Assembly: GCA_934045905.1 (NCBI GenBank)
Contig: OW203768.1
Coordinates: 30,471,060-30,535,059 of the forward strand
Length of the DNA stretch: 64,000 nucleotides
Source: Leuctra nigra
Lineage: Eukaryota > Arthropoda > Insecta > Plecoptera > Leuctridae
Direction: 5' to 3'
Made by a program: the position numbers and the translations under genes. Below, one piece after another: positions 10,901 through 21,029 of this stretch. A model generated the notes under the pieces. The model searched no databases. It was not told where the DNA came from and was given only the letters and a program-made list of their open reading frames with translations. Each line of letters opens with the position of its first letter. The first letter of the stretch is position 1.

Positions 10901-12233
10901 ATTAATTTGAAATTTTGCCAAAGTCATTGCAACCAAACATTGTCTCAAATATTACAAAGTTTCAGCCAAATACTCCAATTAGTTAAAATTAACAAGATTA
11001 TCTTCCGATTGGTCGAAAATTATTTAAATTTGACACGGTCAAGACCAACATAATCTAATATGTTATAGGCTTTCAGCACAACCAGTAAAGTTTTTACAGA
11101 CTTGTTTACATTTACGAGTTTTGCGTAAAAATGTCGCAGAGTGTATGGAAGTTGGAAATGTTAGGAGTTATCTCTGATTGAGTGGTTCGAGTTTGATTGT
11201 TTGGTTGGAGGTTTTGCTCGTATCAGCGCTCGCTCATCAACGCGTTACTGAGCGGTTTCCTAGTAAATAATTGAAATATTTTACTTGAGCAATGTTGCAT
11301 GATGTATCACACAATCCTTTAAAAACTCCTCCATATCATTGCGCAAAGACAATTCTTGTTTTTCACATATTGTGTCTAATTTTATTTCGCATTCATTTTC
11401 ATTCTCAACATCCAAATATTCCACCACCAATGTTCCTTCATTTCCAAGGGCAGTCTCAATGAGTTCACTTCGGTTTGCTTCTGTGGTTTCTGGTACACTG
11501 AGGCTGTTTTCAGTGAAATCACATGTTTGTATGTAATCTCCGATGTTTTGGTTCTTCGAACTTGTATGCAATTCTTTCATTTTGATTCCATTTTGTTTTT
11601 CCATAAGTGGTAATATGTTCTCCATGTTGTATCTATATTGGGTAAAACTATTTTAGAAATTGAAATTCTTGCAGGGTAAGAGATTAAAATGTAGAATATA
11701 TTAATACAAAATCCAGAATTTGGAGTTGGAACGCCATTAAAAGGCGCCCGATTTACTTATAATTCAAGGCTAAATGTCAACCCTTAATATCATATTCCTA
11801 TAATTTTGTATTATTTCTTTGGTTAGTAATTGTGTGAGTGGCACCTATTTGGCATGGAACCCAAATATGTGCAGTGAAAACGAGACAATATTGATGAGTT
11901 CTCAAATGTATAAAAAAAATATACCATATATACATTTACTTTGAATCTTATTGTCTTTGATGTTCAACTTCACATCGATATTATTTGGAGTTGTTTTATT
12001 TTTTACTTACCCAAGAACCTTGAATTGAGCTGCTGTTAATACGTTTAATGAACAGAACAGCATTCCGCTGACCATAAGTACCATTACCAATGCCAAAGCG
12101 AGCTGACAGTAAAACACTTGCACAATCTCAAAGAGCAGAGACTTCTGTAAATATTCTGGTAGATATTCAAACCATACCCTGGAAATGTCAGAAGTTCAGA
12201 TCAAATTATACTTATGAGTTACACAGTTCTGTA

Positions 12234-12274
<41 letters not shown>

Positions 12275-12276
12275 GA

Positions 12277-12349
<73 letters not shown>

Positions 12350-14310
12350 CTTCTGTGCGGAACGCCATCGCGCACAAATATCTTCTTCGGTTCTTATATT
12401 TACGCATACCCTAATGGTGCGCATTGGTCATGTTTTACATGACGAATCCCTCTAGTAAGCTATAAGGACACATGGAAAAAATGCACTCCGTTTTTGTGAC
12501 TTTATGTCACGCAATCAAAATTCTGTAGAGAAGAATAGAATCAAATTTGCCCCGAAAGTGAGGTTCGAAAACGGCATTATAAACGCTGAAGAAAATATCT
12601 CAGATTTTAGGATCGTTTAGTTAGTCACGGCCTTCCTTATGCACTTATCTTGATTTAGGATGTCGCGATTCCAAATAAATTAGAAAATATGGAAAACGAA
12701 AATGTTGAAAAGGTTGACTGCAGTAGCGAGTAGGAGATGTTTCGTGATGTGTAATTAATTTGAGAAGAATCGTGTTGAAAAATAAGGAAGAGTCTTTTTC
12801 TAAATTTCTGTACTGTTCCGTTGAATATGCGCTGAAAATGGGTCTTTGGTCCCAAATTCTCCGCATTTCGCATGCAATTTTCAATTAAGTGCATTTTGTG
12901 AACACTTCAGTCAAAACTGAATCATTGTATCTAAGTAGATATACCTAGGAGAAAGATATTCGAGTGAAAGGTATCGATTTACTTCGGTTTGCTTGTTGCC
13001 AGGGCATAGAAACATATACTGAACTATGACCTAGGTGGTCACGTGGTGTGGTACCGAGTAGCCTTAAGGTGGTACTTACGAGAACATGTGCTTCTGATTA
13101 ATCTCCGCCACAGTGGTAGTCATTACAAAGGAAAGTAGAGTAGAATAAAAAGTAGCGATGGGAACTGTACGAGACATGAACGTAGACAGTTTCGTCGCCT
13201 CGCCAATTGTCTCGTTGTTTTCTTGAGAATCGACAACATTTTCATTCAAATTATCTAAAACTTGAATAGTTTCTTGCAGCAGGAATCGATGTTGATAAAG
13301 TGATTCGTATATTGTCCAGCTCATCCCGAAGAAGATTAGTGCAATGATGCTTTCGAGCAGTTCAGTGTAGTTTTCCTTCGCGACACTGATGTAGACATTC
13401 GCGAACTGAAGAGTGATCATAATCGCATTGTTTATTGTGACGACCCACATGAAATTGTTGCGTAAGAACATCACGGATTTCCTATGTCCTTGTCCAATGT
13501 CATCGGGCCAGACACCTGAAGAGAAAAATAATGTTAAGGGCCGGTATTATCCACTTGGGAAATGTGGTATTACCATTGTGGCATATCTTATGCATAGCTT
13601 ATGCATAGCATAGCATATGGAAACCGGTTTACAAACTACACAAACTACTAGGTACACTTGAACCAATAAAAATCGGTACTCAAAAAGAAAATGATTGGCT
13701 GATTAAGGTTTAATGGCATCATCCCATGAAGGCTGTGTTAACGCATCATCTACCTCTAGTAGGTGAGTGAGCTCTTTTAATTGATTTAGTACCAGCAGCC
13801 AATCCTTTTCTTTTCGTGTACCAATTTTTATTGGTTTGAGTGTACTTATTATATTAGATCATTTTATCATGCTTTGAATTTGTAAAAATATCAATAATGT
13901 ATTTGCAGATGTACATCACAACAGATTAGTTCTTTTACTTCCCAAATTGGTAAAAGTGGTAGTAAATATTAGATTAATATCTACTGAAGTACACATACAT
14001 CATTTGTAATGCATCGTTTTCAATACATGCAGATGTAATAAGACATATTACAAATTTGTAATTTCTCAAATATTTTTTTACAATGTAGTAATATTCGTGA
14101 TTGTTTCAAGAATGTTACACAGTGATCTTGAAAATGATTCGAACATTGACAGCATGAAAAAGATAGAAAATGATAGAATATACGTATTATGTTCATATCT
14201 TTAAAATACGAATTGACTTCTGAAAACAGTCTTTCCTTGAAAAGAGGACGCCTTTTATGCTTAAATATTTTATAATGCGTTCTTCTTTTGAGCTCCGAAC
14301 ATCGATTCAT
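7783..14310 (-). CDS. Insect odorant receptor gene, seven exons recognised
   Basis: Seven-transmembrane ligand-gated channel subunit of the insect Or (7tm_6) family, expected in olfactory neuron membranes with Orco. Exons on the minus strand: 14310-14151, 13515-13080, 12178-12011, 11632-11285, 10616-10517, 9582-9478, 7935-7783. All junctions keep one frame (about 490 residues so far). Family marks: VWPDD after the N-terminus, FEYLPEYLQ, LNVLTAAQFKVLG ending the fifth helix region, VIHHATLL, YFCKFGTSISTE and the C-terminal signature DAAYACDWF...SLRIIMSRSQRP. Odd points: exon 4 carries a roughly 65-residue acidic insertion, exon 1 uses a non-consensus donor (GTCAAT), and the final short exon was not found. 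Family membership is confident; which Or it is cannot be said. Confidence 0.85.
7938..9059. repeat. 33-35 bp minisatellite in Or intron
   Basis: About 33 tandem units alternating a 33 bp form (ending CATTAT) and a 35 bp form (ending CATATTAC), with core AAGTAGAATGTAGGGCAATA. It occupies most of the intron before exon 7 and begins at that exon's acceptor. The units are contiguous, with no spacers, so this is not a CRISPR-like array. Confidence 0.95.
9198..9442 (+). mobile_element. Truncated foldback-element arm (copy E)
   Basis: Matches the right arm of the foldback module: GCGCATCGTTTTT, a segment like TTTTTTGATATCAC, then GACTTGGCTGGTATTTTTAC and GTGTTTTTTATGGGG. The left arm is missing. 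It ends 35 bases from the donor of Or exon 6. Confidence 0.7.
9478..9582 (-). CDS. Or gene, exon 6
   Basis: 35 codons between GTTTCAG and GTAGGT: SREMDDQAVSIIAAMSVF then YFCKFGTSISTE, the conserved C-x-x-G segment after helix 6. Confidence 0.85.
9940..10262. repeat. GGAACC-rich inverted-repeat element
   Basis: Runs of GGAACCGGAACC and the complementary GGTTCC words in both orientations. The ends are roughly inverted (AATGGTT at left, GGAACCATTATT at right). Probably a MITE inside the Or intron. The acidic frame read across it (EPESEPESEP) is an artefact of the repeat. Confidence 0.5.
10517..10616 (-). CDS. Or gene, exon 5
   Basis: Acceptor TTTTTTTAAG and donor GTAAGA. Encodes LSANINDIFKNLLIIFMM and LNILQGILGLYVTTV, a loop plus the sixth helix region. 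Confidence 0.8.
10676..11263 (+). mobile_element. Helitron-like element, copy 2
   Basis: 5' GAGCGAGCAAAGCGAGC; 3' CGCTCATCAACGCGTTACTG then a degraded hairpin and TTTCCTAG|T. Its 3' end lies 21 bases from the donor of Or exon 4. Confidence 0.65.
11285..11632 (-). CDS. Or gene, exon 4 with acidic insertion
   Basis: Acceptor CAATATAG, first residues YNMENILPLM, and donor GTAAAA after CTCAA. Most of the exon (about residues 15-85) is hydrophilic and acidic (for example EYLDVENENECEIKLD), then the family returns with MEEFLKDCVIHHATLLK. Ordinary Or proteins have a much shorter loop here; Orco also has a long loop in this area, but the sequence is not Orco. Confidence 0.75.
12011..12178 (-). CDS. 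Or gene, exon 3
   Basis: Acceptor GACATTTCCAG and donor GTAAGT. Reads VWFEYLPEYLQKSLLFEIVQ, then a hydrophobic helix LALALVMVLMVSGMLF, then LNVLTAAQFKVLG. This is typical of the fourth extracellular to fifth helix part of Or proteins. A (TCTG)n tract lies about 55 bases upstream of the acceptor in transcript sense. Confidence 0.85.
12235..12349. repeat. (TCTG)n microsatellite
   Basis: About 28 tetranucleotide units with a few point changes, in the Or intron before exon 3. Long frames read through it in several phases are not genes. Confidence 0.97.
13080..13515 (-). CDS. Or gene, exon 2
   Basis: Acceptor TTCTCTTCAG at 13516 and donor GTAAGT at 13079. Encodes about 145 residues: VWPDDIGQG, a helix around NFMWVVTINNAIMITLQF, a helix around ESIIALIFFGMSWTIYE, QHRFLLQETIQVLDNLNENV, and a helix PIATFYSTLLSFVMTT. 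Confidence 0.85.
13652..13845. mobile_element. MITE with GTACACTT / GAGTGTAC ends, copy a
   Basis: Inverted ends GTACACTTGAACCAATAAAA and its near complement, with subterminal ATTGGCTG and CAGCCAATCC. Same family as 14496-14695 and 30710-30914. Confidence 0.7.
14151..14310 (-). CDS. Or gene, probable exon 1
   Basis: ATG at 14310 opens MNRCSELKRRTHYKIF and continues to NIIRIFYHFLSFSC, a basic N-terminus before a first helix, as in Or proteins. It ends in phase 1, which fits exon 2. The donor GTCAAT is poor, so the 3' border or the exon itself may be wrong. Confidence 0.5.
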
Positions 14311-14495
14311 AAAATCGATGTATGCCAAATTATTTCATAAATGGTATTTCAAATTGTTTTAGTTAAAAAAATTATCTTAAAAATGGTTTAGGGCTTCAGA
14401 TTTTTATTTTTATTTTTGTGTACCATGTCCAGGTCCCACTGGGCTACAAATCAATCCGAAGTGCAACACTCTGAATTCTATATGACCGGACACTT

Positions 14496-14695
14496 GTACA
14501 CTCAACAAATCATAAAACGGTATTTGAAAGAAATGGATTGGCTGAAAAATGTGACGGCAAGTCTATGCTAACTCGTCATCTAACTCTAGTAGAAGCTCTG
14601 ATTTCATTGACATTAACAAGGATCGATTGTTAAGGAACCTGACCAGCAGCCAATCCGTTTCGTTCAAATACAGTTTTATGATTTATTGAGTGTAC
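14496..14695. mobile_element. MITE, same family, copy b
   Basis: GTACACTCAACAAATCATAAAA inverted against TTTTATGATTTATTGAGTGTAC, with the same GATTGGCTG/CAGCCAATCC subtermini. Lies just upstream of the Or first exon. Confidence 0.75.
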
Positions 14696-14883
14696 AATAT
14701 ATTTTTGTTTTAGATAAAGACAACTGTTTGGTTGAATGTTAAAATAAACCGTTTTCCATTCAAATTCTATTTTTGAATGTTCATTGGGATCAACAATTTT
14801 ATCAGGTTCTCATATTTACAATTTTTCAACACATTTAGTACATTTCAACACCTTGGCAACGTTTTTTCATCCTATTCTCTAAG

Positions 14884-15024
14884 ATCTGTATGTATGCATC
14901 ACTCAGGCACGACAACAGCTATGAAGAATGTGTTGCAAACCTCCGTGGAATCAAATGCTTACCAATGCAGTACAGGAAAGTTACGGTGAACGTCAAAGCT
15001 GACGGCTGCTTATTAACTTCCATG
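14884..15024 (+). CDS. Candidate internal exon, product not recognised
   Basis: 47 open codons between a pyrimidine-rich acceptor (ATCCTATTCTCTAAG) and a donor (CATG|GTAATA). Reads ICMYASLRHDNSYEECVANL, then GIKCLPMQYRKVTVNVKADG. The pattern of a cysteine-containing helix followed by a K-V-T-V-x-V-x-A-D-G strand recalls PTB/PID domains (Numb and Ced-6 types), but this is only a resemblance. No neighbouring exon was found. It runs opposite to the Or gene. Confidence 0.3.
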
Positions 15025-15392
15025 GTAATATTCGTTCTACTCTTTCAAAATCCCTTGAAATTAATTTTTCTCTAATTATGAATATTACACAGCATTCAAG
15101 ATTGAAAAATCACGTCGTATATCCACCACAAATCTTTCTTCACTATCAACGTTTATTGAAGATAAGTCATGAAATTTGAATTCGTCATGTTATTTATTAT
15201 TGACGCTTCTTCACAAAGTATACGGTTGACATTGTTGTGTATACGTGTGTAATGTCCTAATATACTATTCTTACTTCGTATTGGTTTGCATGTCTGCAAT
15301 ATCCACCACATAAGTGACATAAAATGGAAGAGTTTCATGCAATTTACAACGGGCTATTTTTATTTGTTTCAAAAGGAAATATATAAAATTAT
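15025..15392. other. AT-rich intergenic, nothing recognised
   Basis: No gene or repeat family identified. Confidence 0.5.
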
Positions 15393-15868
15393 CAGTGTTG
15401 TGACTTGTCCAGATAAAATTATCTAGATAATTAAATAATTGATTATCTTTATCTTTATCTAGATAAAAATGTTGTTATCTATTGGCAATTATCTAGATAA
15501 AATATAAAAAATTTAAAATGTATTTGTGTGTATGAACATGTACAAACCTCAAATGTCAGGTGATATGAAAAAGGAAAATCATCTCCGTTTTGTCACTTTA
15601 GTTGGCTTGTTTTGACGGCCCCATTTTTAAAAATACTTGAGTTCCAAATTTAGGATTCGAAAAAAATTGGGGAACAATAGTAGTATTTGGTTAAAAAAAT
15701 ATCTATTATCTATAACAATTAACAATTAACAAGATAATTATTTTTATCTTTACCTATAATCTATTTGATTTCTTGGAAATGTATATATTATCTTATCTAG
15801 ATAAATTTTTGTCAGGTCATCTTTATCTTTATCTAGATAAAAAATTAAATTATCTAATCACAACCCTG
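15393..15868. mobile_element. hAT MITE with perfect 8 bp target duplication
   Basis: Ends CAGTGTTGTGA and TCACAACCCTG, flanked on both sides by AAAATTAT (15385-15392 and 15869-15876). The interior is full of TATCTAGATA palindromes. An 8 bp duplication with CAG...CTG ends is the hAT pattern. Confidence 0.85.
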
Positions 15869-16002
15869 AAAATTATACTTCATATTAAATGATTTAATCA
15901 AAAGACGAGGAAATTCCTGTGTATAAGAGGATTTCTTAATCAGTGTAGTGTAAGTTCGAAATGTAATTCTTGTCAATTACTTACATAGAGTTACTTGACC
16001 AA

Positions 16003-16539
16003 TTAAGGTGATACTAGCGCTCGGCCGTTTTAGAAAATTGAGGGAGAAAAAATGTTTCATAAGTGAGTGTAACTTTTACAGGATGTTCACATGATCAGTC
16101 TGATTGGATAATAGTAGCTCTTTTTCATTTTTGATTATTGCATCGTTAATAAGGCGCCGGTTATTCAACAAAACCGCACAAAACTCAGAAATTTGCGATA
16201 CGATTGGAGACCAAACCCGTTAACCAATTGATCTAAAATTTTAATCATGATTAGTTAAAAGACAAACTTAGGGTTATCCTTTGGCACATTTTTGAAATTT
16301 AATTTTATGCGGCACCCAGGGAGACAAGAAAATAGCTAATTTTTCACCAAAAATCCACTAATTATTACTAATTAACGAAACAAAAAATTAAAAATGTACC
16401 AAGGGATAACCCTAAGTTTGTCTTTTATCTAACCATGATTAAAATTTCAAATAATTTGGTCTACCCATTTCGTCTCCAATCGTATCGCAAAAATTGTCTA
16501 CAAAAAGCAGCAAAATCGCTCGCGCTTGCAGCACCTTAA
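16003..16539. mobile_element. Foldback MITE with TTAAGGTG ends
   Basis: TTAAGGTG at left, CACCTTAA at right. Long imperfect arms meet around 16330: for example AAACTTAGGGTTATCC is mirrored by GGATAACCCTAAGTTT, and GATACGATTGGAGACC by its complement. A diverged copy lies near 47560-47992. Confidence 0.75.
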
Positions 16540-17274
16540 TGAGACATATAAGCGAAAGATTCCAGCTTCTGAAATGAAGTTTCTGAGTGTCAAAGGAGCT
16601 TCAAAGCTCAAATGAGAAGATGTACAGTAAGATAATTCAAATACCTAGAAGATTGGGACATGAAACTGGAAGAGAAAGATAGAGTTGCACTTTGTGAAAG
16701 TAGATGGCACTCATTTCCGATGGGGAGGGGGGTGGGGGAGGCCATTGAAAAACAGAATAATTAGTATTTACCTAATATTGATAAGTGGTGCGTGTTATGC
16801 TTTCAGCTGTCTTATACGCTTTCTGAGAAGGGAATTTCATTCAAGGTGTTGTATACGTATCAGTGCTCGCTTATCAACGCGTTACACTGAGCGTTTTTCT
16901 AGTTAACAATAACAAAAGTAATTAGTGAACGAATGAGTAAAAGAGATAACAAATCTGTCTCCCCCCCCCCCCCCCCCAACCCTCATTGTCGTGATTTCAT
17001 CCCGATATGGTCCCAAGAGTCAATGTTTCATATCCAGACAGTAGATGCAGCATCAGCTCCAGACAAACCTGGAACGAATAATTCCTTCGGGAACATGCTA
17101 TTTTGTTCTGTCTGGATCGCAGTGTAGTCCCAGGAATTATTTATCACTTCCCACTATTCATCCAGACGATTCAGAAATGCTCGAGCGAAGATATATGGGA
17201 TTTCATACTTCATTGAAAGAAACGTCACGAAATATCTAGCTTACCTTTCAATATAAAATATTTATTGAGCGAGC
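16540..17274. repeat. Intergenic, with Helitron-like tail and poly-C
   Basis: Holds a 3'-only Helitron-like fragment (about 16780-16902, ending GCGTTTTTCTAG|T) and a run of 17 C at 16961-16977. No gene seen. Confidence 0.6.
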
Positions 17275-18393
17275 GTAGCGAGCGTCACCACGGTACTCTT
17301 AAGGTGGATTCACACGGCCGTTCCAAACTTCGAGTTTGAAACTCAAGTTTGCCAAAGTTCCGAATCGCCGTTCCAAAAACTCCCGTGTGAACTATGAAAG
17401 TTTGGAACTCAATCCTCACAGTTCGAATCTTTTCATAGTTCACACGAAGGTTTTTGGAACGATGATTCGGAACTTCGGCAAACTTGAGTTTCAAACTCGA
17501 AGTTTGGAACGGCCGTGTGAATCCACCTTTATGGCACTTTCTCTGTGTGTTTTTTTTTTTTTTTTTTTGCCTGCACTGCCCAGGTCAAACCGCACAACCA
17601 ATCGATCTGAAATTTTGTACACACACTAACGTATTCTATGCGATCCCTGGGATCTTTTCTGAACGAGATCCTGTGATTGGTTCAAATTTTATAAAAATTA
17701 TCTTTCGATTGGTTGGTTCGATCAATTTGAAATTTAGCAAAGTCATTGCAACCAACATTGTACCCAATCAAAAAAAAATTCAGCCAAATCCTCCAATTGG
17801 TTCAAATTTGAAACCATTTTTCCTGTGATTTTTGAAATTTAAACTGGAACCGATTGACCGACCAACTAAAAACTTCGCATGGTCATTGGTACCAACATTT
17901 AAGATATTTTTGCCAATTTTCACTCTAATCTGTCGTTATTTTCAAAAGTTTTTGTCATTTTAGGGACATTTTGCGTGTTGGCTGTCAAATTCACGGCGAC
18001 TTCGAATCTACAGTTCAAGGCAAGGTAGTTAGAGCAGAAAGTTTCAAACGATATGAAACTAATAATGACCGTTCAACAGATTGATCTGATATTGTGTACA
18101 CACACTACATATCATATCATATGGGTGGTCCCAGGTATATTTTTTGAACGAGATCCTGTGATTTTTGAAAATTAACAAGGAACCGTTCAATCATAAAGGA
18201 TTAATCGATCAACTTAAAACTTAGCAAGGATTGGCACCAATATTTTTGGAGATTTTGGAGATTTTTATACAAGTCTGTGACGAAACTAAAGAATTGTTGG
18301 CTTTTAATGACATTCGATAGACATAATTTCGGTTCGAGGTGTTGCGTGTATCCGTGCTCGCTCATCAACGCGTTACACAGAGCGTTTTCCTAG
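17275..18393 (+). mobile_element. Helitron-like element, copy 4
   Basis: A|TTGAGCGAGCGTAGCGAGCG at the 5' end; CAACGCGTTACACAGAGCGTT hairpin region then TTCCTAG|T at the 3' end. Interrupted by a foldback MITE at 17301-17529; otherwise continuous with the subfamily containing GGTACTTTTATGGC. Confidence 0.7.
17301..17529. mobile_element. Foldback MITE, AAGGTGGATTCACACGG ends
   Basis: Nearly perfect palindrome: AAGGTGGATTCACACGGCCG at left and its complement at right, with mirrored TTCCAAACTTCGAGTTT segments. It split the Helitron-like host between GGTACT and TATGGCAC. Confidence 0.85.
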
Positions 18394-18542
18394 TCTTAAA
18401 GCTGTTCAGTTCCATTATTATACCTCATATTTTATAAATCTTTACAAAGAGTTGTAATAAACAACCACACATTTTGTAGAACTAATTGCAGGGGTATATA
18501 GGGGAAGCACGATAGAAGTTTATTTCATACTAATCAAATAAA

Positions 18543-19505
18543 AAAGCGAAGCGAAGGACTCCTTTTGGCTCTTTTGGCATGGACCTCGGTTTTTATGTAT
18601 TTTTTTCTGTTACTAACCGGAACACAGGTCGCACCGTTTCACCGATCGATCTGAAATTTTGCACACATGTAGAGACAACCTTTTCTGTTTGCAGACCCCA
18701 TTTTTTTTAAATCCATTGATTGGTTTAAATTTAAATAAATATCTCCTGATAGGCTGAAAAATGAAAATGGTCTTCAATAAATCTGATCAAACTCATATTT
18801 TGCTTGGTCATTAAGACCAACATTGTCTCTTATTTAAAGTGGTTCCATCGTTTCGGCATAGGAATGAGAATTTGCTGTAATTCACACCAAAGATTAATGA
18901 AACCATATTACATACAACTAGCAAAAAATATTTGCCCCTTACGGTATCATATAATTAGATATTCTTGATTGAAGATCATCTTTTCCCCCATAAGATAACA
19001 CAGGGAGACATAAAATCGTCCTGGAAAATTGGCCTTAAATTGCTCCAAAAACCGCAAGAGGAATGACAAATTATTGAAAATAGTCTCAAATTAAAGATAA
19101 TAATTTTTAGAATAAGACTGCCGTTTGAAAATATGTGGTCACGGGCCAAATAAGAAAGAAACTGTGTACAATGTGTAAAATTTACCATAAATCTGGCAAC
19201 ATTGCACTACAAATATGAATTATTTTGGGATAGTTTAATTGGAACTTCAATTAAAAACATATAATTGGAGCACACGGTAAAATATAATTGTTTTATGCTG
19301 TTGTTGAGGTATTATTTCATCAGAGATTTGTATGAATTACGGCGAATTCTAAGCACCTTGGCTGGAGCAGTGGGTCTACTTTAACAAATTTTCATCCTAA
19401 TCAGTTAAGAACGTATGAGCTTATTGATTTTTTATTAGCTGTCAGAAATGAAGTATCGAAATGAACGTTTTCCAGTGCCAATTGAATTGAATATGATTTG
19501 CTATT
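18543..19505 (+). mobile_element. Helitron-like element, copy 5 (interrupted, 3' truncated)
   Basis: Starts AGCGAAGCGAAGGACTCC, continues to about 18837, is broken by an unrelated insertion (18838-19381, ends roughly AAAGTGG/CTACTTT), then resumes ACAAATTTTCATCC until about 19505. The hairpin/CTAG end is missing. Confidence 0.55.
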
Positions 19506-20063
19506 CCGAAAGCCTTTGTGATATCATGGCATTATGAACATAAGAAATTCAAAAATTATTTTTTATCTAGTATAGTTTTAAAAACATGTTACATACATAA
19601 TCTCAACTGTCAAAAAATGTATAATCAAGATAATAACAAATAGTAATCATAAATAATTGAAATGGACCTGTACGGATCCTACCCTTCTCTTCGTGATAAG
19701 ATCATGTTAGGAAATCGCTTAGCTTCACAAAGGACCACTATGAATTGCTTCTCATTGTATGTATCTAACCACATATCCATGGCTGATGGTTGGGGGGGGG
19801 GGGGGGGGGGGGGGTTGAAAATTAAGATTCGGGGTGAGTCGCCTAGAAAGTTTCGCATCAATGTCTTTTGATTTGTTACTTATCTCACGCAGGTTACAAC
19901 CAACATTTCACTCTAAAATTTAATTCAATTTAGAATATAAATACACATGCTTTATGAATTAGAAATAATAATCACCACTTCGAAATGATATAATAATGTG
20001 GTATTTACACGAACATTAAATATTGGATGTTTTCGTGCTCTTGATAATTCATGATGATGGCCG
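19506..20063. repeat. Intergenic with poly-G tract
   Basis: A run of about 23 G at 19792-19814. No gene seen. Confidence 0.6.
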
Positions 20064-20436
20064 ATATAAGTCGGCTGAACAGGGCTGAGTAGTGAGCGTG
20101 GCCTTGAAGAGTTTTTTAATCGATTTTTATCAATATCTTTTACCAATGTAATTGTTTACAAAATAGGGCTTTATACGAGTATTCAGCACAGTTCAATGAA
20201 ATAATTCCATAGTTTGGAATAAGTTATTAGTTTTATTTTGTCCAACAGATATTTAGTGCCATAATTTTATTATTTTCGGGCACTAAACATCTGTAGGATG
20301 AAGTAAATCTAATAAACCATTACAAGCTATGGAATTATTTTAATTTACCTGTTCTAAAGACTCGTACAAAGCCTTATTTTGTTAACAATTACATTGGTAA
20401 AAGATATTTATAAAAATCGATTCCAGCCGTCTTAAA
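20064..20436. mobile_element. Foldback MITE, AAGACGGCTG ends, copy 1
   Basis: ATAAGTCGGCTG at left against CAGCCGTCTTA at right; the inner arms AATCGATTTTTATCAATATC and ATTACATTGGTAAAAGATAT are mirrored. A second copy is at 30143-30419. Confidence 0.7.
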
Positions 20437-20575
20437 CATTGTTTTCATTAATATTGAACAACACAAATTGCATTATTTTAACATTTTTAATTGGATGGGT
20501 TCTGAAATCTTCCTCGAGAATATTGAATATAATCTCAACTGTGGTGCAAACTTCACCTCTTCACCGTGTGACCTG

Positions 20576-20829
20576 CTCAAGACGCTTGATTGCGGGGGTT
20601 AGGGGGGGGGGGGGGGGAGGGGTTCGCCACTGTGTACAGGTAACTGGCACTTTCAGTTTCCTGCGCACAAGGCGCTTGATTGTGGGGGTTAGGGGGGGAG
20701 GGGTTCGCCACTGTGTACAGGTAACTGGCACTTTCAGTTTCCTGCGCACAAGACGTGCGATGCGGGGGGGGGGAGGGGTACGCCACTGTGTACAGGTAAC
20801 TGGCACTTTCAGTTTCCTGCGCACAAGAC
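20576..20829 (+). repeat. G-rich tandem repeat, about 85 bp unit, runs into gap
   Basis: Three units, each with CGCTTGATTG or CGTGCGATG, a G-run interrupted by TTA or A, TTCGCCACTGTGTACAGG and CTTTCAGTTTCCTGCGCACA. The array ends at the N gap, so the true copy number is probably unknown. Confidence 0.85.
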
Positions 20830-21029
20830 NNNNNNNNNNNNNNNNNNNNNNNNNNNNNNNNNNNNNNNNNNNNNNNNNNNNNNNNNNNNNNNNNNNNNNN
20901 NNNNNNNNNNNNNNNNNNNNNNNNNNNNNNNNNNNNNNNNNNNNNNNNNNNNNNNNNNNNNNNNNNNNNNNNNNNNNNNNNNNNNNNNNNNNNNNNNNNN
21001 NNNNNNNNNNNNNNNNNNNNNNNNNNNNN
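20830..21029. other. Assembly gap (200 N)
   Basis: Placeholder-size gap directly in a tandem repeat. Confidence 0.99.

Noticed and set aside
12090..12455. Long frames of repeating CLSV or QTDR units on both strands
   Set aside because: They are translations of the (TCTG)n microsatellite, and real coding (Or exon 3) ends at 12178.
17285..17629. Frames on both strands with identical peptides (MKLKFA...)
   Set aside because: Both arms of a palindromic MITE translate to the same peptide.
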